DNA of 53,934 nucleotides from Thermoplasmatales archaeon (GTDB taxonomy: Archaea > Thermoplasmatota > Thermoplasmata > Thermoplasmatales > GCA-001856825). The translations under genes and the position numbers were made by a program. The stretch covers positions 1 through 53,934 of the forward strand of contig JAJSLL010000014.1 of assembly GCA_026127935.1 (NCBI GenBank), in the 5' to 3' direction. Positions 42,513 to 51,363 of this stretch are shown here, piece by piece (positions within the stretch are counted from its first letter, which is position 1; each line of letters starts with the position of its first letter). Below the pieces are notes generated by a model that did no database searches, was not told the origin of the DNA, and saw only the letters and a list, made by a program, of their open reading frames with translations.

Positions 42513-43568
42513 TTAATGTTTACTGGAAAAAAAAGTTATCCTATTGCCTTTTTTCGTTACTATGATTTTTTCATAGAAGTTTGGTCTTGTGACAATCTGA
42601 TAAGCAGTGAGGATCTCGTTGGGGAAAAACAGGTACTTTTGAATATTCATTTTCATCCCGAATCCAGAAATTACCTTCCTTGGGTTATCGATGACGGTTG
42701 AAAGAATCTCCTCTGGTTTCAGTCGGTTGATATTTCTTTGATATCTATACAAGAACTCTACCTCCTCCATTATATTTGGTTCCGTTATGAAAGCATTATC
42801 TGTTCCTAGAAGAACGGTCAGCCCAGATCGAATGAGTCTCGCATAGTCCGGTCTTTTTCCGTGAAAAATATTGGACTTGGGGGTTATGCTGACTGGAATG
42901 TTGTGTTTTTTGATGAGCTTGATGTCGCTCTCCCTCATTTCTATACCATGAACAATAAAATTGGGGTCTAGCTCTGTCAGTTTGTTCACATCTTCCCTTT
43001 TATCTTCAGAGAAATGTATCGCGAATAATTTATTTCGCTCGTGGGCTTTTTGTGATAAATATCTGAGATATTCAAAATCGTAATCAGAAATTGCACTCAT
43101 TCCAAATCCTGCCGATCGGTCTAGCAGCGGCAAGATTTCTGTTTTTTTGTTTGGCCTAGTAAGAAAGTAACCTTGAATATCGCTGGTCTTAGGGGCTAGC
43201 TCAAGTCCCTTTATACCTGATTCGCGAAAGTCAAAGAAGGCCTGGGTCCCAACATCATTCATAAATCTGATCGATTTTCCTATTGATCTCTTCACGGTGG
43301 AGGAAGCAGCATTTTCCAGTGCCCTGATCTTAAATCCATTCGGGCCAACTATCTCTCCAATGGTTCCTTCCGGTTCAGTACCGATGAAAGAATCCCCGAG
43401 GTGAGTATGAAAGTTCACAGGTGCCTCAATCAGAGTGCCTTCAAAATCTGCATTAGATGTACTGTCTACAAACTTATCCTCTAAAATGCTGAAGCTACCA
43501 CTGCTCATCTTCCCTTTATTGAAAATAGCACCTCTGACAACTAGGTCTTTCACGATTTGCAATAACAC
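42513..43568 (-). CDS. Metal-dependent amidohydrolase (nucleoside/chlorohydrolase-like)
   Basis: A 351-residue TIM-barrel amidohydrolase beginning at GTG. The metal-binding H-x-H is in NFHTHLGDS (about 52-60), a further histidine in LFAIHFSED, another in FIVHGIEM, and the catalytic aspartate in VLLGTDNAFITEPNIMEE. This is the pattern of the deaminase/chlorohydrolase branch (SsnA, S-adenosylhomocysteine or guanine deaminase relatives), which hydrolyse amino groups from heterocycles. It is shorter than most deaminases, so the substrate is uncertain. It heads the RPA operon, with 20 nt to RPA. Confidence 0.8.
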   Translation of the reverse strand: MLLQIVKDLVVRGAIFNKGKMSSGSFSILEDKFVDSTSNADFEGTLIEAPVNFHTHLGDSFIGTEPEGTIGEIVGPNGFKIRALENAASSTVKRSIGKSIRFMNDVGTQAFFDFRESGIKGLELAPKTSDIQGYFLTRPNKKTEILPLLDRSAGFGMSAISDYDFEYLRYLSQKAHERNKLFAIHFSEDKREDVNKLTELDPNFIVHGIEMRESDIKLIKKHNIPVSITPKSNIFHGKRPDYARLIRSGLTVLLGTDNAFITEPNIMEEVEFLYRYQRNINRLKPEEILSTVIDNPRKVISGFGMKMNIQKYLFFPNEILTAYQIVTRPNFYEKIIVTKKGNRITFFSSKH

Positions 43569-43574
43569 AGACGG

Positions 43575-43582
43575 TTAAATAT
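43575..43582 (+). promoter_or_regulatory. TATA box of the glycerate kinase gene
   Basis: TTAAATAT, centred about 29 nt before the GTG at 43608. It lies in the 39-nt gap with the divergent amidohydrolase gene, so the two promoters overlap. Confidence 0.45.
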
Positions 43583-43607
43583 TTTTAATCCATTTGAATG
43601 GTACTTC

Positions 43608-44873
43608 GTGGAATTCCTCGATAATTTGGAAGGATTCAGGAGGACTCCAATAAGGGACACTATTGTGTCTGCTCTAGACTATTCCTTTCTCAAGAATTCA
43701 CCCCAGGAGCGAGTGAGATCATTTCTGGAAAGAGAAAATTTAGCAGATTTTAAAGGAAAAATCCGCGTAGTTGGATTTGGAAAAGCAGGAAAAGGGATGT
43801 ACGAAGGAGCTAGACAATTCTTTGGTTCTAGAATTTCAAGTGCAGTTATTATTGTCCCAGTGAAAGAGGGAGAACAGTTGACCTACCCTTTCTTACCTGG
43901 AAACCATCCCTTTCCCGGGACAGAATCGATAAGAAGCTCCAAGGTTCTAATAGATTCCCTGGCTGGAATGAATGAGGATGATCTCGTTTTGGTACTAGTC
44001 TCCGGTGGAGGTTCTGCTCTATTTGAGAATTTGAGACAAGGTGTTGAACTCGAAAAATACAATGAAATCATAGACTGTTTAATGAGGCACGGAGCGAATA
44101 TTTCAGAGTTGAATTCAGTTCGCTATCTTTTCTCAATGACCAAGGGGGGATCCTTGCTAAACTTCACTTATCCTGCCAGGGTCCTCAGTCTAATAGTTTC
44201 TGACGTGCCAGGTGATTCTATTAATACGGTTTCATCAGGTCCAACTGGCGATCCTCCAAGCAGTTCTGCAATTGATTCTGCGGCTGCAAAGTACGGAGAG
44301 CAATGTGGAATTCACAAAGTTGACGTTCGGAATTCTAAAAAGGGGTACAAGGCTGAGAACCATATTGTTTTGAAAAATCAAGATTTCGTAAAGTCCATAT
44401 TAGAAAATATTCAAGCGAGAGGGTTCCGAACGAAGAATATCGGCTCAGGGATCCAAGGTGACACAACTGTTGTCTCTGAACTGATTGTAAACGAGATGAG
44501 ATCTAGTTATAACAGTGACGGGACACCATTGTACATTGCAGGAGGTGGAGAAACATCCACCAATTTTACACGCAACGGGATCGGTGGGCGCAATCTTGAG
44601 CTGGCATTAAAGGTGTTGTTACGGATGGAGAGGGAAGAAGTGTTCACATTCGGTAGCATAGGAACAGACGGGATTGATGGAACCAGTAAGGCCATGGGTG
44701 CTATCGTTGATAATAAGTCTCTAATGTACGTGGATGAGAATTTCATAAGAGAAAAGCTCTCCACGAGTGACAGTCTGGCCCCTCTTATTAGATCTAAAGA
44801 TGTTCTATTAACTGGTCCAACTGGCAATAATGTATCAGATATTTTCATTGGTTACTATGCAGGTAAGGACTGA
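43608..44873 (+). CDS. Glycerate 2-kinase (MOFRL/DUF4147 family)
   Basis: A 421-residue kinase that phosphorylates D-glycerate at position 2. VVGFGKAGKGMYEGA (about 54-68), VLVLVSGGGSALFE (about 127-140) and SLIVSDVPGDSINTVSSGPTGDP (about 199-221) are characteristic, and the C-terminal MOFRL-like segment includes GGGETSTNFTRNGIGGRNLELAL. In Thermoplasma and Picrophilus this enzyme yields 2-phosphoglycerate in the non-phosphorylative Entner-Doudoroff pathway. 2-Phosphoglycerate then goes through enolase to pyruvate kinase, also encoded in this window. It starts at GTG. Confidence 0.92.
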   Translation: MEFLDNLEGFRRTPIRDTIVSALDYSFLKNSPQERVRSFLERENLADFKGKIRVVGFGKAGKGMYEGARQFFGSRISSAVIIVPVKEGEQLTYPFLPGNHPFPGTESIRSSKVLIDSLAGMNEDDLVLVLVSGGGSALFENLRQGVELEKYNEIIDCLMRHGANISELNSVRYLFSMTKGGSLLNFTYPARVLSLIVSDVPGDSINTVSSGPTGDPPSSSAIDSAAAKYGEQCGIHKVDVRNSKKGYKAENHIVLKNQDFVKSILENIQARGFRTKNIGSGIQGDTTVVSELIVNEMRSSYNSDGTPLYIAGGGETSTNFTRNGIGGRNLELALKVLLRMEREEVFTFGSIGTDGIDGTSKAMGAIVDNKSLMYVDENFIREKLSTSDSLAPLIRSKDVLLTGPTGNNVSDIFIGYYAGKD

Positions 44874-44883
44874 GAAATTTCAG

Positions 44884-46449
44884 TTAATTCTCTCTGCTGT
44901 ATCTTGTGACTCCCCCAACCACCGTTTCCAACACCGCAACGCTCTTCAAATCTGAAGTCTTGAAAGGGTCCCTGTCAAGTATAACGAAATCCGCAAATTT
45001 TCCAACTTCTAGTGTTCCAAATTCGTCACACATCAGTAATGAAGCAGACCCGGCAGTATAGAGCTCTAGAGCGGTGGCGAGGTCCACCTTTTCATCCATT
45101 GAATATTTCAGTATCTCCCTCTTTTCCTTTTCCCCTCTGTTAACCGCAGCATCTATTGTGAACCAAGGATCGGGAATTGATACTGGTGAATCGGTGGATA
45201 TTCCTAACTTTATTCCTCTTCTGTGGAGAGTTCCCAGAGGGTACGAATACCTGCTTCTTTCTTTCCCTAGGCGTTTGACTGCCCACCAATCGTCAATAAC
45301 GAACGCAGGTTGAACCGAAACTCCTATCTCAAACTCAGCGAGCTTAGAGATTTGGTCTTCGCGTAGCACAGTGCAGTGTTCAATTCTCGGTTCAACAAGC
45401 TTCTTCCTCCCTGTCAATTCGACTGCCCGGATGACAGCATCTATCCCCCGATCACCGATTGCATGTACAGCAAATTGAACTCTCTTTCCTTCAAATCTTT
45501 CAAAAATCTTTTTTAACTTCCTTTCTTCCAGATAAAGAATACCCTTGTTGTTTGGATCGTCAGAATATGATTCATTCAGGGAGGCTGTCCCTGCCCCCAG
45601 TGCACCATCTGCGAACAGTTTGATTCCGTTGATTTGCAGGAAGGAATTCTCTCCCACTTTCTCTCGCAGTTCATCAACCCTTCCCATTGAATCCTCTCTC
45701 AAATATGCTATAACCCTTAGTCCTAGACTCTTTCCTTCTTTAGCAAAGAATTCAACCGACTCAGGCGAGCAGAATACGAAACCCACTGATGTGATCCCCA
45801 AGGAGAGCAGATAATGAGCAGCGCTTACTAGGTTTCTTTCAAGGCTTCCCGCAATTTCAAGTGCCTTCTCCTTGAAGAATCCTGAGGCCTCCTCCTTGAC
45901 TACACCACTCAGGTCGCCAGCGGTTGATCGAGGAAAAATAGAATCTGGGAAAGTATTAGACCTCAATAACTCAAGCATTTTCGTGTTTATAACTCCCGCA
46001 TGCTCGCAAAACCTCTCTAGGTAGACCGGGACTGAATTTTCCACCTGGTCCAGATCCCATCTGTTGGGCCACCTCCCCTCAGAAAATGCTTCCTGATCCC
46101 AACCAGTTCCTATGATAACGCGAATGTCCGGGTTCATGAGATGGTAATCTTGAACACGGTGTTTCATCTCTTCAATGGAGCTTATACCTCGGAGATTCAG
46201 GAAATTCAATGAACCACCCACATCATCAGGGTGTATATGGGAATCAACGAAACCTGGTCCTATTGCTTTTCCTTTTAAATTGACGATTGAAACAGCATTC
46301 TTTCCATAGAGTTTCATTGCTTCGTCCGAGCTGCCAACAAACTCAATCTTTTCGTCCTTTGTAACAATCGACTCGGCTACAGTTAGGGGAGCATATTTAG
46401 AATAAATACTTCCATTGTAGAATATCTTGATACCGCTCTTTTCTCCCAT
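44884..46449 (-). CDS. YtcJ-like amidohydrolase
   Basis: A 521-residue amidohydrolase of the YtcJ / exoenzyme-regulator family (Amidohydro_3). The first metal ligands are in GPGFVDSHIHPDD (HxH near 72-74), and FAVHAIGDRGIDAV, PRIEHCTVL and LGISTDSPVSIPDPW follow. The C-terminal composite domain ends in GTLEVGKFADFVILDRDPF, typical of the superfamily. Members hydrolyse amide or ester-like bonds in small molecules, but few substrates are known. It faces glycerate kinase convergently (10 nt) and is divergent from dph6. Confidence 0.88.
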   Translation of the reverse strand: MGEKSGIKIFYNGSIYSKYAPLTVAESIVTKDEKIEFVGSSDEAMKLYGKNAVSIVNLKGKAIGPGFVDSHIHPDDVGGSLNFLNLRGISSIEEMKHRVQDYHLMNPDIRVIIGTGWDQEAFSEGRWPNRWDLDQVENSVPVYLERFCEHAGVINTKMLELLRSNTFPDSIFPRSTAGDLSGVVKEEASGFFKEKALEIAGSLERNLVSAAHYLLSLGITSVGFVFCSPESVEFFAKEGKSLGLRVIAYLREDSMGRVDELREKVGENSFLQINGIKLFADGALGAGTASLNESYSDDPNNKGILYLEERKLKKIFERFEGKRVQFAVHAIGDRGIDAVIRAVELTGRKKLVEPRIEHCTVLREDQISKLAEFEIGVSVQPAFVIDDWWAVKRLGKERSRYSYPLGTLHRRGIKLGISTDSPVSIPDPWFTIDAAVNRGEKEKREILKYSMDEKVDLATALELYTAGSASLLMCDEFGTLEVGKFADFVILDRDPFKTSDLKSVAVLETVVGGVTRYSREN

Positions 46450-46546
46450 GGCAGAAAATCAAAAGGAAATGTAAAGATTTTTGGATTGAGATCACTGTTG
46501 ACTCCTTTGTAAAATTTTATTTTACAAGATTTGATGGTCGGAGCAA

Positions 46547-47218
46547 ATGTCAAAAGAAAAAATAGTGCTTTCATGGAGCGGCGGAAAGGACAGCTCATTT
46601 TCATTGCACACTCTAAGAATTCAAAATAAATACGATGTCCGTTATCTGCTAACTACAGTGACAAGGGATTATGGTAGGATCAGCATGCATGGTGTAAGGG
46701 AAAACTTGCTCCTGGAACAAGCAAGACGGGTGTCTATAGAATCTGATATTGCTTACATCTCGAAGGGGTCGAATAACGAAGAGTACGAGAAAGTCATATG
46801 TACTAAAATCGAGAAATACAAAAGGGAAGGAATATCGAGAGTTGCCTTTGGTGACTTGTTTCTGGAAGATATTAGGAAGTACAGGGAGGAAAAGATGTCC
46901 AACACTGGAGTCAAATGCATATTTCCCATCTGGGGTGAGAATACAACTAAGTTAGCCAACGATTTTATCAAGGCAGGATTCAAGGCCATAATCTGTACGG
47001 TGGACCCTAGAAAGTTAGGAAAGGAAAATGCAGGAAGAGAATTCGATGAAACGTTTCTTGGCTCGCTTCCCAGTGAGGTTGATCCGTGCGGGGAAAACGG
47101 GGAATTCCACACCTTCGTTTATGATGGTCCGATATTCAACCGATCAATACCCATCAGGAAGGGAGAGACCGTGTTGAGAGATAATTTCTACTTTACCGAT
47201 ATTATGTTAGAAGGATAA
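46547..47218 (+). CDS. dph6: Diphthine--ammonia ligase
   Basis: A 223-residue ATP-PPase that performs the last step in making diphthamide on elongation factor 2, the amidation of diphthine. The PP-loop SWSGGKDSSFSL (about 9-20) binds ATP, and the C-terminal DPCGENGEFHTFVYDGP (about 184-200) is the Dph6 hallmark. Diphthamide exists only in archaea and eukaryotes, so this supports the archaeal assignment. It is read from its own promoter region, divergent from the YtcJ-like gene. Confidence 0.93.
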   Translation: MSKEKIVLSWSGGKDSSFSLHTLRIQNKYDVRYLLTTVTRDYGRISMHGVRENLLLEQARRVSIESDIAYISKGSNNEEYEKVICTKIEKYKREGISRVAFGDLFLEDIRKYREEKMSNTGVKCIFPIWGENTTKLANDFIKAGFKAIICTVDPRKLGKENAGREFDETFLGSLPSEVDPCGENGEFHTFVYDGPIFNRSIPIRKGETVLRDNFYFTDIMLEG

Positions 47219-47247
47219 GGAAATAGTTTTGTTTAGCCTTGTTTTAA

Positions 47248-47255
47248 GTTATATA
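47248..47255 (+). promoter_or_regulatory. TATA box of the pyruvate kinase gene
   Basis: GTTATATA, centred about 36 nt before the ATG at 47288. It leaves a leader of roughly 10 nt that contains GGTGAC as a ribosome site. Confidence 0.55.
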
Positions 47256-47287
47256 GGAACATATCAAAACACGAAGATGGTGACACA

Positions 47288-48970
47288 ATGAGGAAGACCA
47301 AGATAATCGCGACGTTAGGGCCAGCATGCTCAGATAGCAAAATCCTTCAGAAAATGTTCAAGATTGGACTTTCAGCTGTTAGAATAAACACTGCTCACAT
47401 CTCTCCTGGAGATGTGAAAAGGTCGAGACGAAGAGTAGACTCCATCAATGCTCTGGAGGGGACTCACGTTGGGTTGATTGTTGATCTAAAAGGTCCTGAA
47501 CTGAGGACTGGGGAATTTAGAGGAGGGACCTTCACGGTTTCGAAGGGAAAGAGGTACAAATTGTCATCCAATTCCAAGGGTTCGGATATTAGTTTGAACA
47601 ACGAGAGCGTCTTCAGGATGATTAAGGAAAACGACGTCGTCCTAATGAGCGATGGAATGGTGCAATTCAAGACAATTCAGAGTGATGGAAGTTCCGCGGT
47701 AGTTTTGGCCGGGAACAGTGGGACTCTGAGGGACAGGAGCAGGGTGAACATTCCGGGTCGGATTCTCGATCTGGGGACCGTCACCAACCGAGACAAGCTA
47801 TTCATCGAAGAAGGTATAAAGGCGGGAGTGGAATTCTTCGCACTCTCTTTCGTGCAAAGTCGGAGTAACGTCCTCGAACTCCAAAAAATGGTTCTTGAAA
47901 GTGGTGGAAATTCGGAAATAGTATCTAAGATCGAGACGAAGAGTGGTCTGCAGAATATCAAGGAAATTGCTAGGTCTTCAGCGTTTGTCATGGTGGCGAG
48001 AGGTGATCTCGGTGTAGAATTGCCTCTGGAGGAAGTGAGTCTTGCTCAGAAGAAGATAATCTTTGAATCACACAACGAGGGGGTTCCAACCATAGTTGCC
48101 ACCCAGATTCTTGAATCAATGGTCTACAACACATCGCCCACCAGGGCTGAAGTCTCAGACGTCACAAATGCCATCATGGACAATGTGGACGCCCTGATGC
48201 TTTCAGAGGAAACCGCGATTGGAAAGAATCCCATCGAGGCGGTAAAATATCTCACAGAAATTTCCGAGTATGTCGACTCCCGAGCATTGAAGTTCATGGA
48301 GCCTAGGTCATTTTACGGGAATAAGGTCGCATTCTCTATCTCCATGGCATCAAAGGTGGTTGCAACGGAGATTGACGCTGACGGAATCTTGGTATTCACT
48401 AAGTCCGGAAATACTGCAAGGATGATCTCTCAAATGAGGCCACAGGTTCCGATATATGCTACTGTGACTAACGAAAACTTGGCCAACAAACTGAATCTTC
48501 TGAGAGGTGTGATTCCGATAATTTTACCGACAAAATTTTCAAAATCAAACGATCTTCTTTCAGCTATCGAGTACTTCAATTCGATTAATTTCTTTTCAAG
48601 GAAAGCAAGACTTGTCGTTGTATCCGGAGCCCCTTACTTCTTGTTCGGTGGAACAAATGATGTTAGAATTGTTACAATGGGGAAATTCTTGGGGAGGGGT
48701 TACCCATCTGGGAAAAGCGTGGAAGGCCGCATTACCAACGAAATTGGAGGAAAGGGGGAGATTCTCATCGTAAATTCTGATGGTTCAGATTTCAGAGTAC
48801 CAAAAAGAAAGTTCAAGGCGGTCATTTTTACCAACGGCATTTCAATTGAAATCCGAGAGATACTCATCGACTCCGGGACTACAGTACTCACTAATACCAG
48901 CCTAATAGCGAATCTTAAAGAAGGTCACGCTGTATCAATAGACGGAGAAACGGGAGTGATCACGGGCTAG
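47288..48970 (+). CDS. pyk: Pyruvate kinase with degenerate C-terminal PEP-mobile-like domain
   Basis: A 560-residue enzyme, about 90 longer than the 470-residue norm. It converts PEP and ADP to pyruvate and ATP. The barrel has KIIATLGPACSDS (5-17), VRINTAH (31-37), VDLKGPELRTG (65-75), the catalytic SKIETKSG, and ARGDLGVELPLEEV. At the K+ site the usual Ser after R-x-N is Ala (A36) and the usual Thr is Leu (L67), but Glu (E71) is kept. Residues after about 465 resemble the PEP-utiliser mobile domain (GEILIVNSDG, NLKEGHAVSIDGETGVI), but the phosphorylatable histidine of its TSH motif is absent. Some Bacillus enzymes have a similar extension. It ends the lower ED pathway. Confidence 0.95.
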   Translation: MRKTKIIATLGPACSDSKILQKMFKIGLSAVRINTAHISPGDVKRSRRRVDSINALEGTHVGLIVDLKGPELRTGEFRGGTFTVSKGKRYKLSSNSKGSDISLNNESVFRMIKENDVVLMSDGMVQFKTIQSDGSSAVVLAGNSGTLRDRSRVNIPGRILDLGTVTNRDKLFIEEGIKAGVEFFALSFVQSRSNVLELQKMVLESGGNSEIVSKIETKSGLQNIKEIARSSAFVMVARGDLGVELPLEEVSLAQKKIIFESHNEGVPTIVATQILESMVYNTSPTRAEVSDVTNAIMDNVDALMLSEETAIGKNPIEAVKYLTEISEYVDSRALKFMEPRSFYGNKVAFSISMASKVVATEIDADGILVFTKSGNTARMISQMRPQVPIYATVTNENLANKLNLLRGVIPIILPTKFSKSNDLLSAIEYFNSINFFSRKARLVVVSGAPYFLFGGTNDVRIVTMGKFLGRGYPSGKSVEGRITNEIGGKGEILIVNSDGSDFRVPKRKFKAVIFTNGISIEIREILIDSGTTVLTNTSLIANLKEGHAVSIDGETGVITG

Positions 48971-49138
48971 ACGTACCTTTGACCAATTTCTCATGAGATA
49001 ATGAATTTCTTAAGCGAGAAACTCGAAACCACGCAATCGAAGACAAGCAGTCCATTATAGACTAAGTTAGAGCAAAAGATTGATTATCTAATTGTCATCT
49101 TACACTGAATTTCACAGCAATTTGAAGGGATGGCTTGA

Positions 49139-49717
49139 ATGGATTCGACAGCAACTGATAGAACAAGGTGTGGATGGTCTTCAAACGATCCAGCAATGGT
49201 GCTATATCACGACAGAGAGTGGGGGGTCCCGGTACACGATGACAGAACCTTGTTCGAGTTCTTGGCACTGGAAGGAGCCCAGGCCGGACTGAGCTGGCTA
49301 ACGATTCTCAAGAGAAGGAGTGCATACAGGAAGGCCTTTGACAACTTTGATTTTAAAAAGATAGCCAAGTACGACAAAAGCAAAATCGATAAGCTAGTTC
49401 AAGACCAATCGATAATCAGAAACAGGTTGAAGATAGAAGCGACAGTAGCAAACGCTAAGGCATTCATCGCAGTAAGAAAGGAATTTGGTTCTTTTGATAA
49501 ATACATCTGGAAGTTCGTTGATGACAGACCAGTAAGGAACGGATGGGCCTCCCTGAAGTCGATTCCCGTCAAAACAGAAATTTCGGACAAACTGAGCAAG
49601 AATTTGATACGCAGGGGCTTTAAGTTTGTAGGTTCGACGATATGTTATGCTCATATGCAGGCAACTGGAATGGTGAATGATCATCTCGTGACCTGCTTCA
49701 GATACAATGAGGTCTAA
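49139..49717 (+). CDS. tag: DNA-3-methyladenine glycosylase I
   Basis: A 192-residue Tag glycosylase that excises 3-methyladenine from DNA. The start of the conserved domain RCGWSSNDPAMVLYHDREWG (10-29) provides the first zinc ligands (C11 and H24). FEFLALEGAQAGLSWLTILKRR (about 40-61) carries the substrate pocket. The last zinc ligands are in GMVNDHLVTC. All four ligands appear intact. It is followed closely by an aminotransferase gene. The 168 nt upstream of it hold no gene. Confidence 0.93.
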   Translation: MDSTATDRTRCGWSSNDPAMVLYHDREWGVPVHDDRTLFEFLALEGAQAGLSWLTILKRRSAYRKAFDNFDFKKIAKYDKSKIDKLVQDQSIIRNRLKIEATVANAKAFIAVRKEFGSFDKYIWKFVDDRPVRNGWASLKSIPVKTEISDKLSKNLIRRGFKFVGSTICYAHMQATGMVNDHLVTCFRYNEV

Positions 49718-49789
49718 GCCAAAGAATATACTGCCAAGATTTTCAGACAATAAATTAACAAAATCAAAAGGAAATGTAATAAAACAAGT

Positions 49790-49805
49790 GACCGATATCT
49801 CGGTC
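49790..49805. promoter_or_regulatory. Short hairpin/palindrome just before the aminotransferase start
   Basis: GACCGA and TCGGTC pair around the tetraloop TATC, ending directly before the preferred ATG at 49806. It could occlude the start codon or be a bound operator; it could also be plain coding sequence if translation begins upstream. Confidence 0.3.
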
Positions 49806-50963
49806 ATGAGAAAGATACTGATGATTCCAGGGCCAATTGAATACGAAAACAATGTTCTGAATGCAATGTCTTTGCCGACTATGTCTCACTCTTCAAAGGA
49901 ATTTGTCTCAATTTTTAGGAATTCGCTGCTGAACCTCTCCACGATATTCGGTGCTTCACCTAGCGACAGTTTACCTTTCATAATCTCGGGGTCTGGGACT
50001 CTTGGAATGGAATTGTCAACTGTGAATTTTATCAATAGGGATTCCAAAGTTCTAGTAGTCAACAATGGTTATTTCGGTGACCGCTTTGTTGACCTATTCT
50101 CAAGATTCACTGCAAGAGTTGATCAGCTTAAACCATCTCTGGGAGAAGCTGTCGACCCAAGAGTTGTCAAAGAGAAGATAGACACAAACGAGTATGAACT
50201 CATGACTGTTACTCACGTCGACACAAGCACCGGAGTCAGGAACGATGTCAAGAGGATCGCTGAAATAACAGGAAAGTCGGAAACGCTGCTTGTGGTAGAT
50301 GCAGTGTGCGCAGCGGGAGGAGAATACCTGGATATGAAATGGGGAGTGGATGTAGCTTTCTCTGCATCCCAGAAAGCCTTGGGGGCACCCCCGGGTCTAG
50401 CAGTGGGAGTTGCAGGGAAGAGGGCAATCGAAAGAATGGAGAAAGTGCAGCCACTGTCTTTCTTCTCAGATCTAAGGAAGTGGAATTCAGTGTCCCGAGG
50501 AGTTCTTGAATCTAAAGGTGGTTACTTCGGAACTCCAAATACCAATCTAATTCTTGCACTCAGTATAAGTTTGACTAACATCTTGGAGGAAGGAATGGAT
50601 GCTAGAATAAGGAGACACGAGAAAATGGCAAGAGCAATTAGAGCTGGCATCGGTGCACTCGGACTGGAATTCATCCCTAAGAAAGATTTTGCAAATACAG
50701 TATCGGCTATTTATCTGCCCGACGGAATTGACTCAAAGAAATTCCTAACAGATTCAGAGAATAATGGGGCAGTGTTTGCTTCAGGGTTGATCAAAGACAT
50801 AGCTTCTTCTTACTTCAGAATAGGTCACATGGGTACAATATCCGCAACAGAGGTGATGTTGGCGATTGGAGCGATTGAGAGGGCTCTCAAATCCAATGGT
50901 TACAAGGTCAAGGCAGGAACTGGTCTTGGCGCTTCTCAGGAGTACTTGATAGAGAACAGTTAG
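49806..50963 (+). CDS. Class V aminotransferase (alanine/serine-glyoxylate aminotransferase-like)
   Basis: A PLP enzyme of fold type I, 385 residues from the ATG at 49806. An in-frame ATG at 49707, overlapping tag by 11 nt, would add 33 residues, but homologues begin close to KILMIPGP, so I prefer the shorter form. SGSGTLGMELSTVNF binds cofactor phosphate, VDAVCAAGGEYLDM has the PLP-pyridine aspartate, and the Schiff-base lysine is in FSASQKALGAPPGLAV. Members transfer amino groups between alanine or serine and glyoxylate, or act as phosphoserine aminotransferase-like enzymes. Serine synthesis with the 2-hydroxyacid dehydrogenase at the window start is possible but not shown. Confidence 0.85.
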   Translation: MRKILMIPGPIEYENNVLNAMSLPTMSHSSKEFVSIFRNSLLNLSTIFGASPSDSLPFIISGSGTLGMELSTVNFINRDSKVLVVNNGYFGDRFVDLFSRFTARVDQLKPSLGEAVDPRVVKEKIDTNEYELMTVTHVDTSTGVRNDVKRIAEITGKSETLLVVDAVCAAGGEYLDMKWGVDVAFSASQKALGAPPGLAVGVAGKRAIERMEKVQPLSFFSDLRKWNSVSRGVLESKGGYFGTPNTNLILALSISLTNILEEGMDARIRRHEKMARAIRAGIGALGLEFIPKKDFANTVSAIYLPDGIDSKKFLTDSENNGAVFASGLIKDIASSYFRIGHMGTISATEVMLAIGAIERALKSNGYKVKAGTGLGASQEYLIENS

Positions 50964-50969
50964 AGCTCT

Positions 50970-51302
50970 TTATCTCGTCTCGTCAAGATATTTCTTGAGC
51001 TTAATTGATTCCATTAGTGCAGGAGTACCGCCCATGAGTAATGCTATGTAAGCCGCTTCATTCAATTCATCCTCGGTGACCCCATTCTCCTTTGCGATTC
51101 TTAAGTGATAGGCAACGCACCAATCGCACTTTTGAACGAGAGAGAGGGAAATAAAAATTAGTTCCTTATACTTCACTGGAATGTTGCCAGTTTTCATCAC
51201 TTTCTCTATAAGATCCAAGTATGCTTTAGTTGGTTCTGGTATTGCGGTTGACAGATCCCCAAATAAGTGCTGTATTTCGGTTAATTTTTCCTTAAATTCC
51301 AT
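50970..51302 (-). CDS. AhpD-like carboxymuconolactone decarboxylase family protein
   Basis: A 110-residue alpha-helical protein. The redox motif is CDWCVAYHLRIAKENG (about 60-75), the C-x2-C-x3-H arrangement of AhpD-type proteins. AhpD relays electrons to peroxiredoxins; many small homologues have unknown partners. EDELNEAAYIALLMGG downstream is the usual helix of the family. It is convergent with the aminotransferase gene, leaving 6 nt between stops. Confidence 0.88.
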   Translation of the reverse strand: MEFKEKLTEIQHLFGDLSTAIPEPTKAYLDLIEKVMKTGNIPVKYKELIFISLSLVQKCDWCVAYHLRIAKENGVTEDELNEAAYIALLMGGTPALMESIKLKKYLDETR

Positions 51303-51363
51303 GCAAAAATAAGAATCGGCTTGAATTGAAACTTTTTGTCTTGTCCTGTGCTAACTATATACC

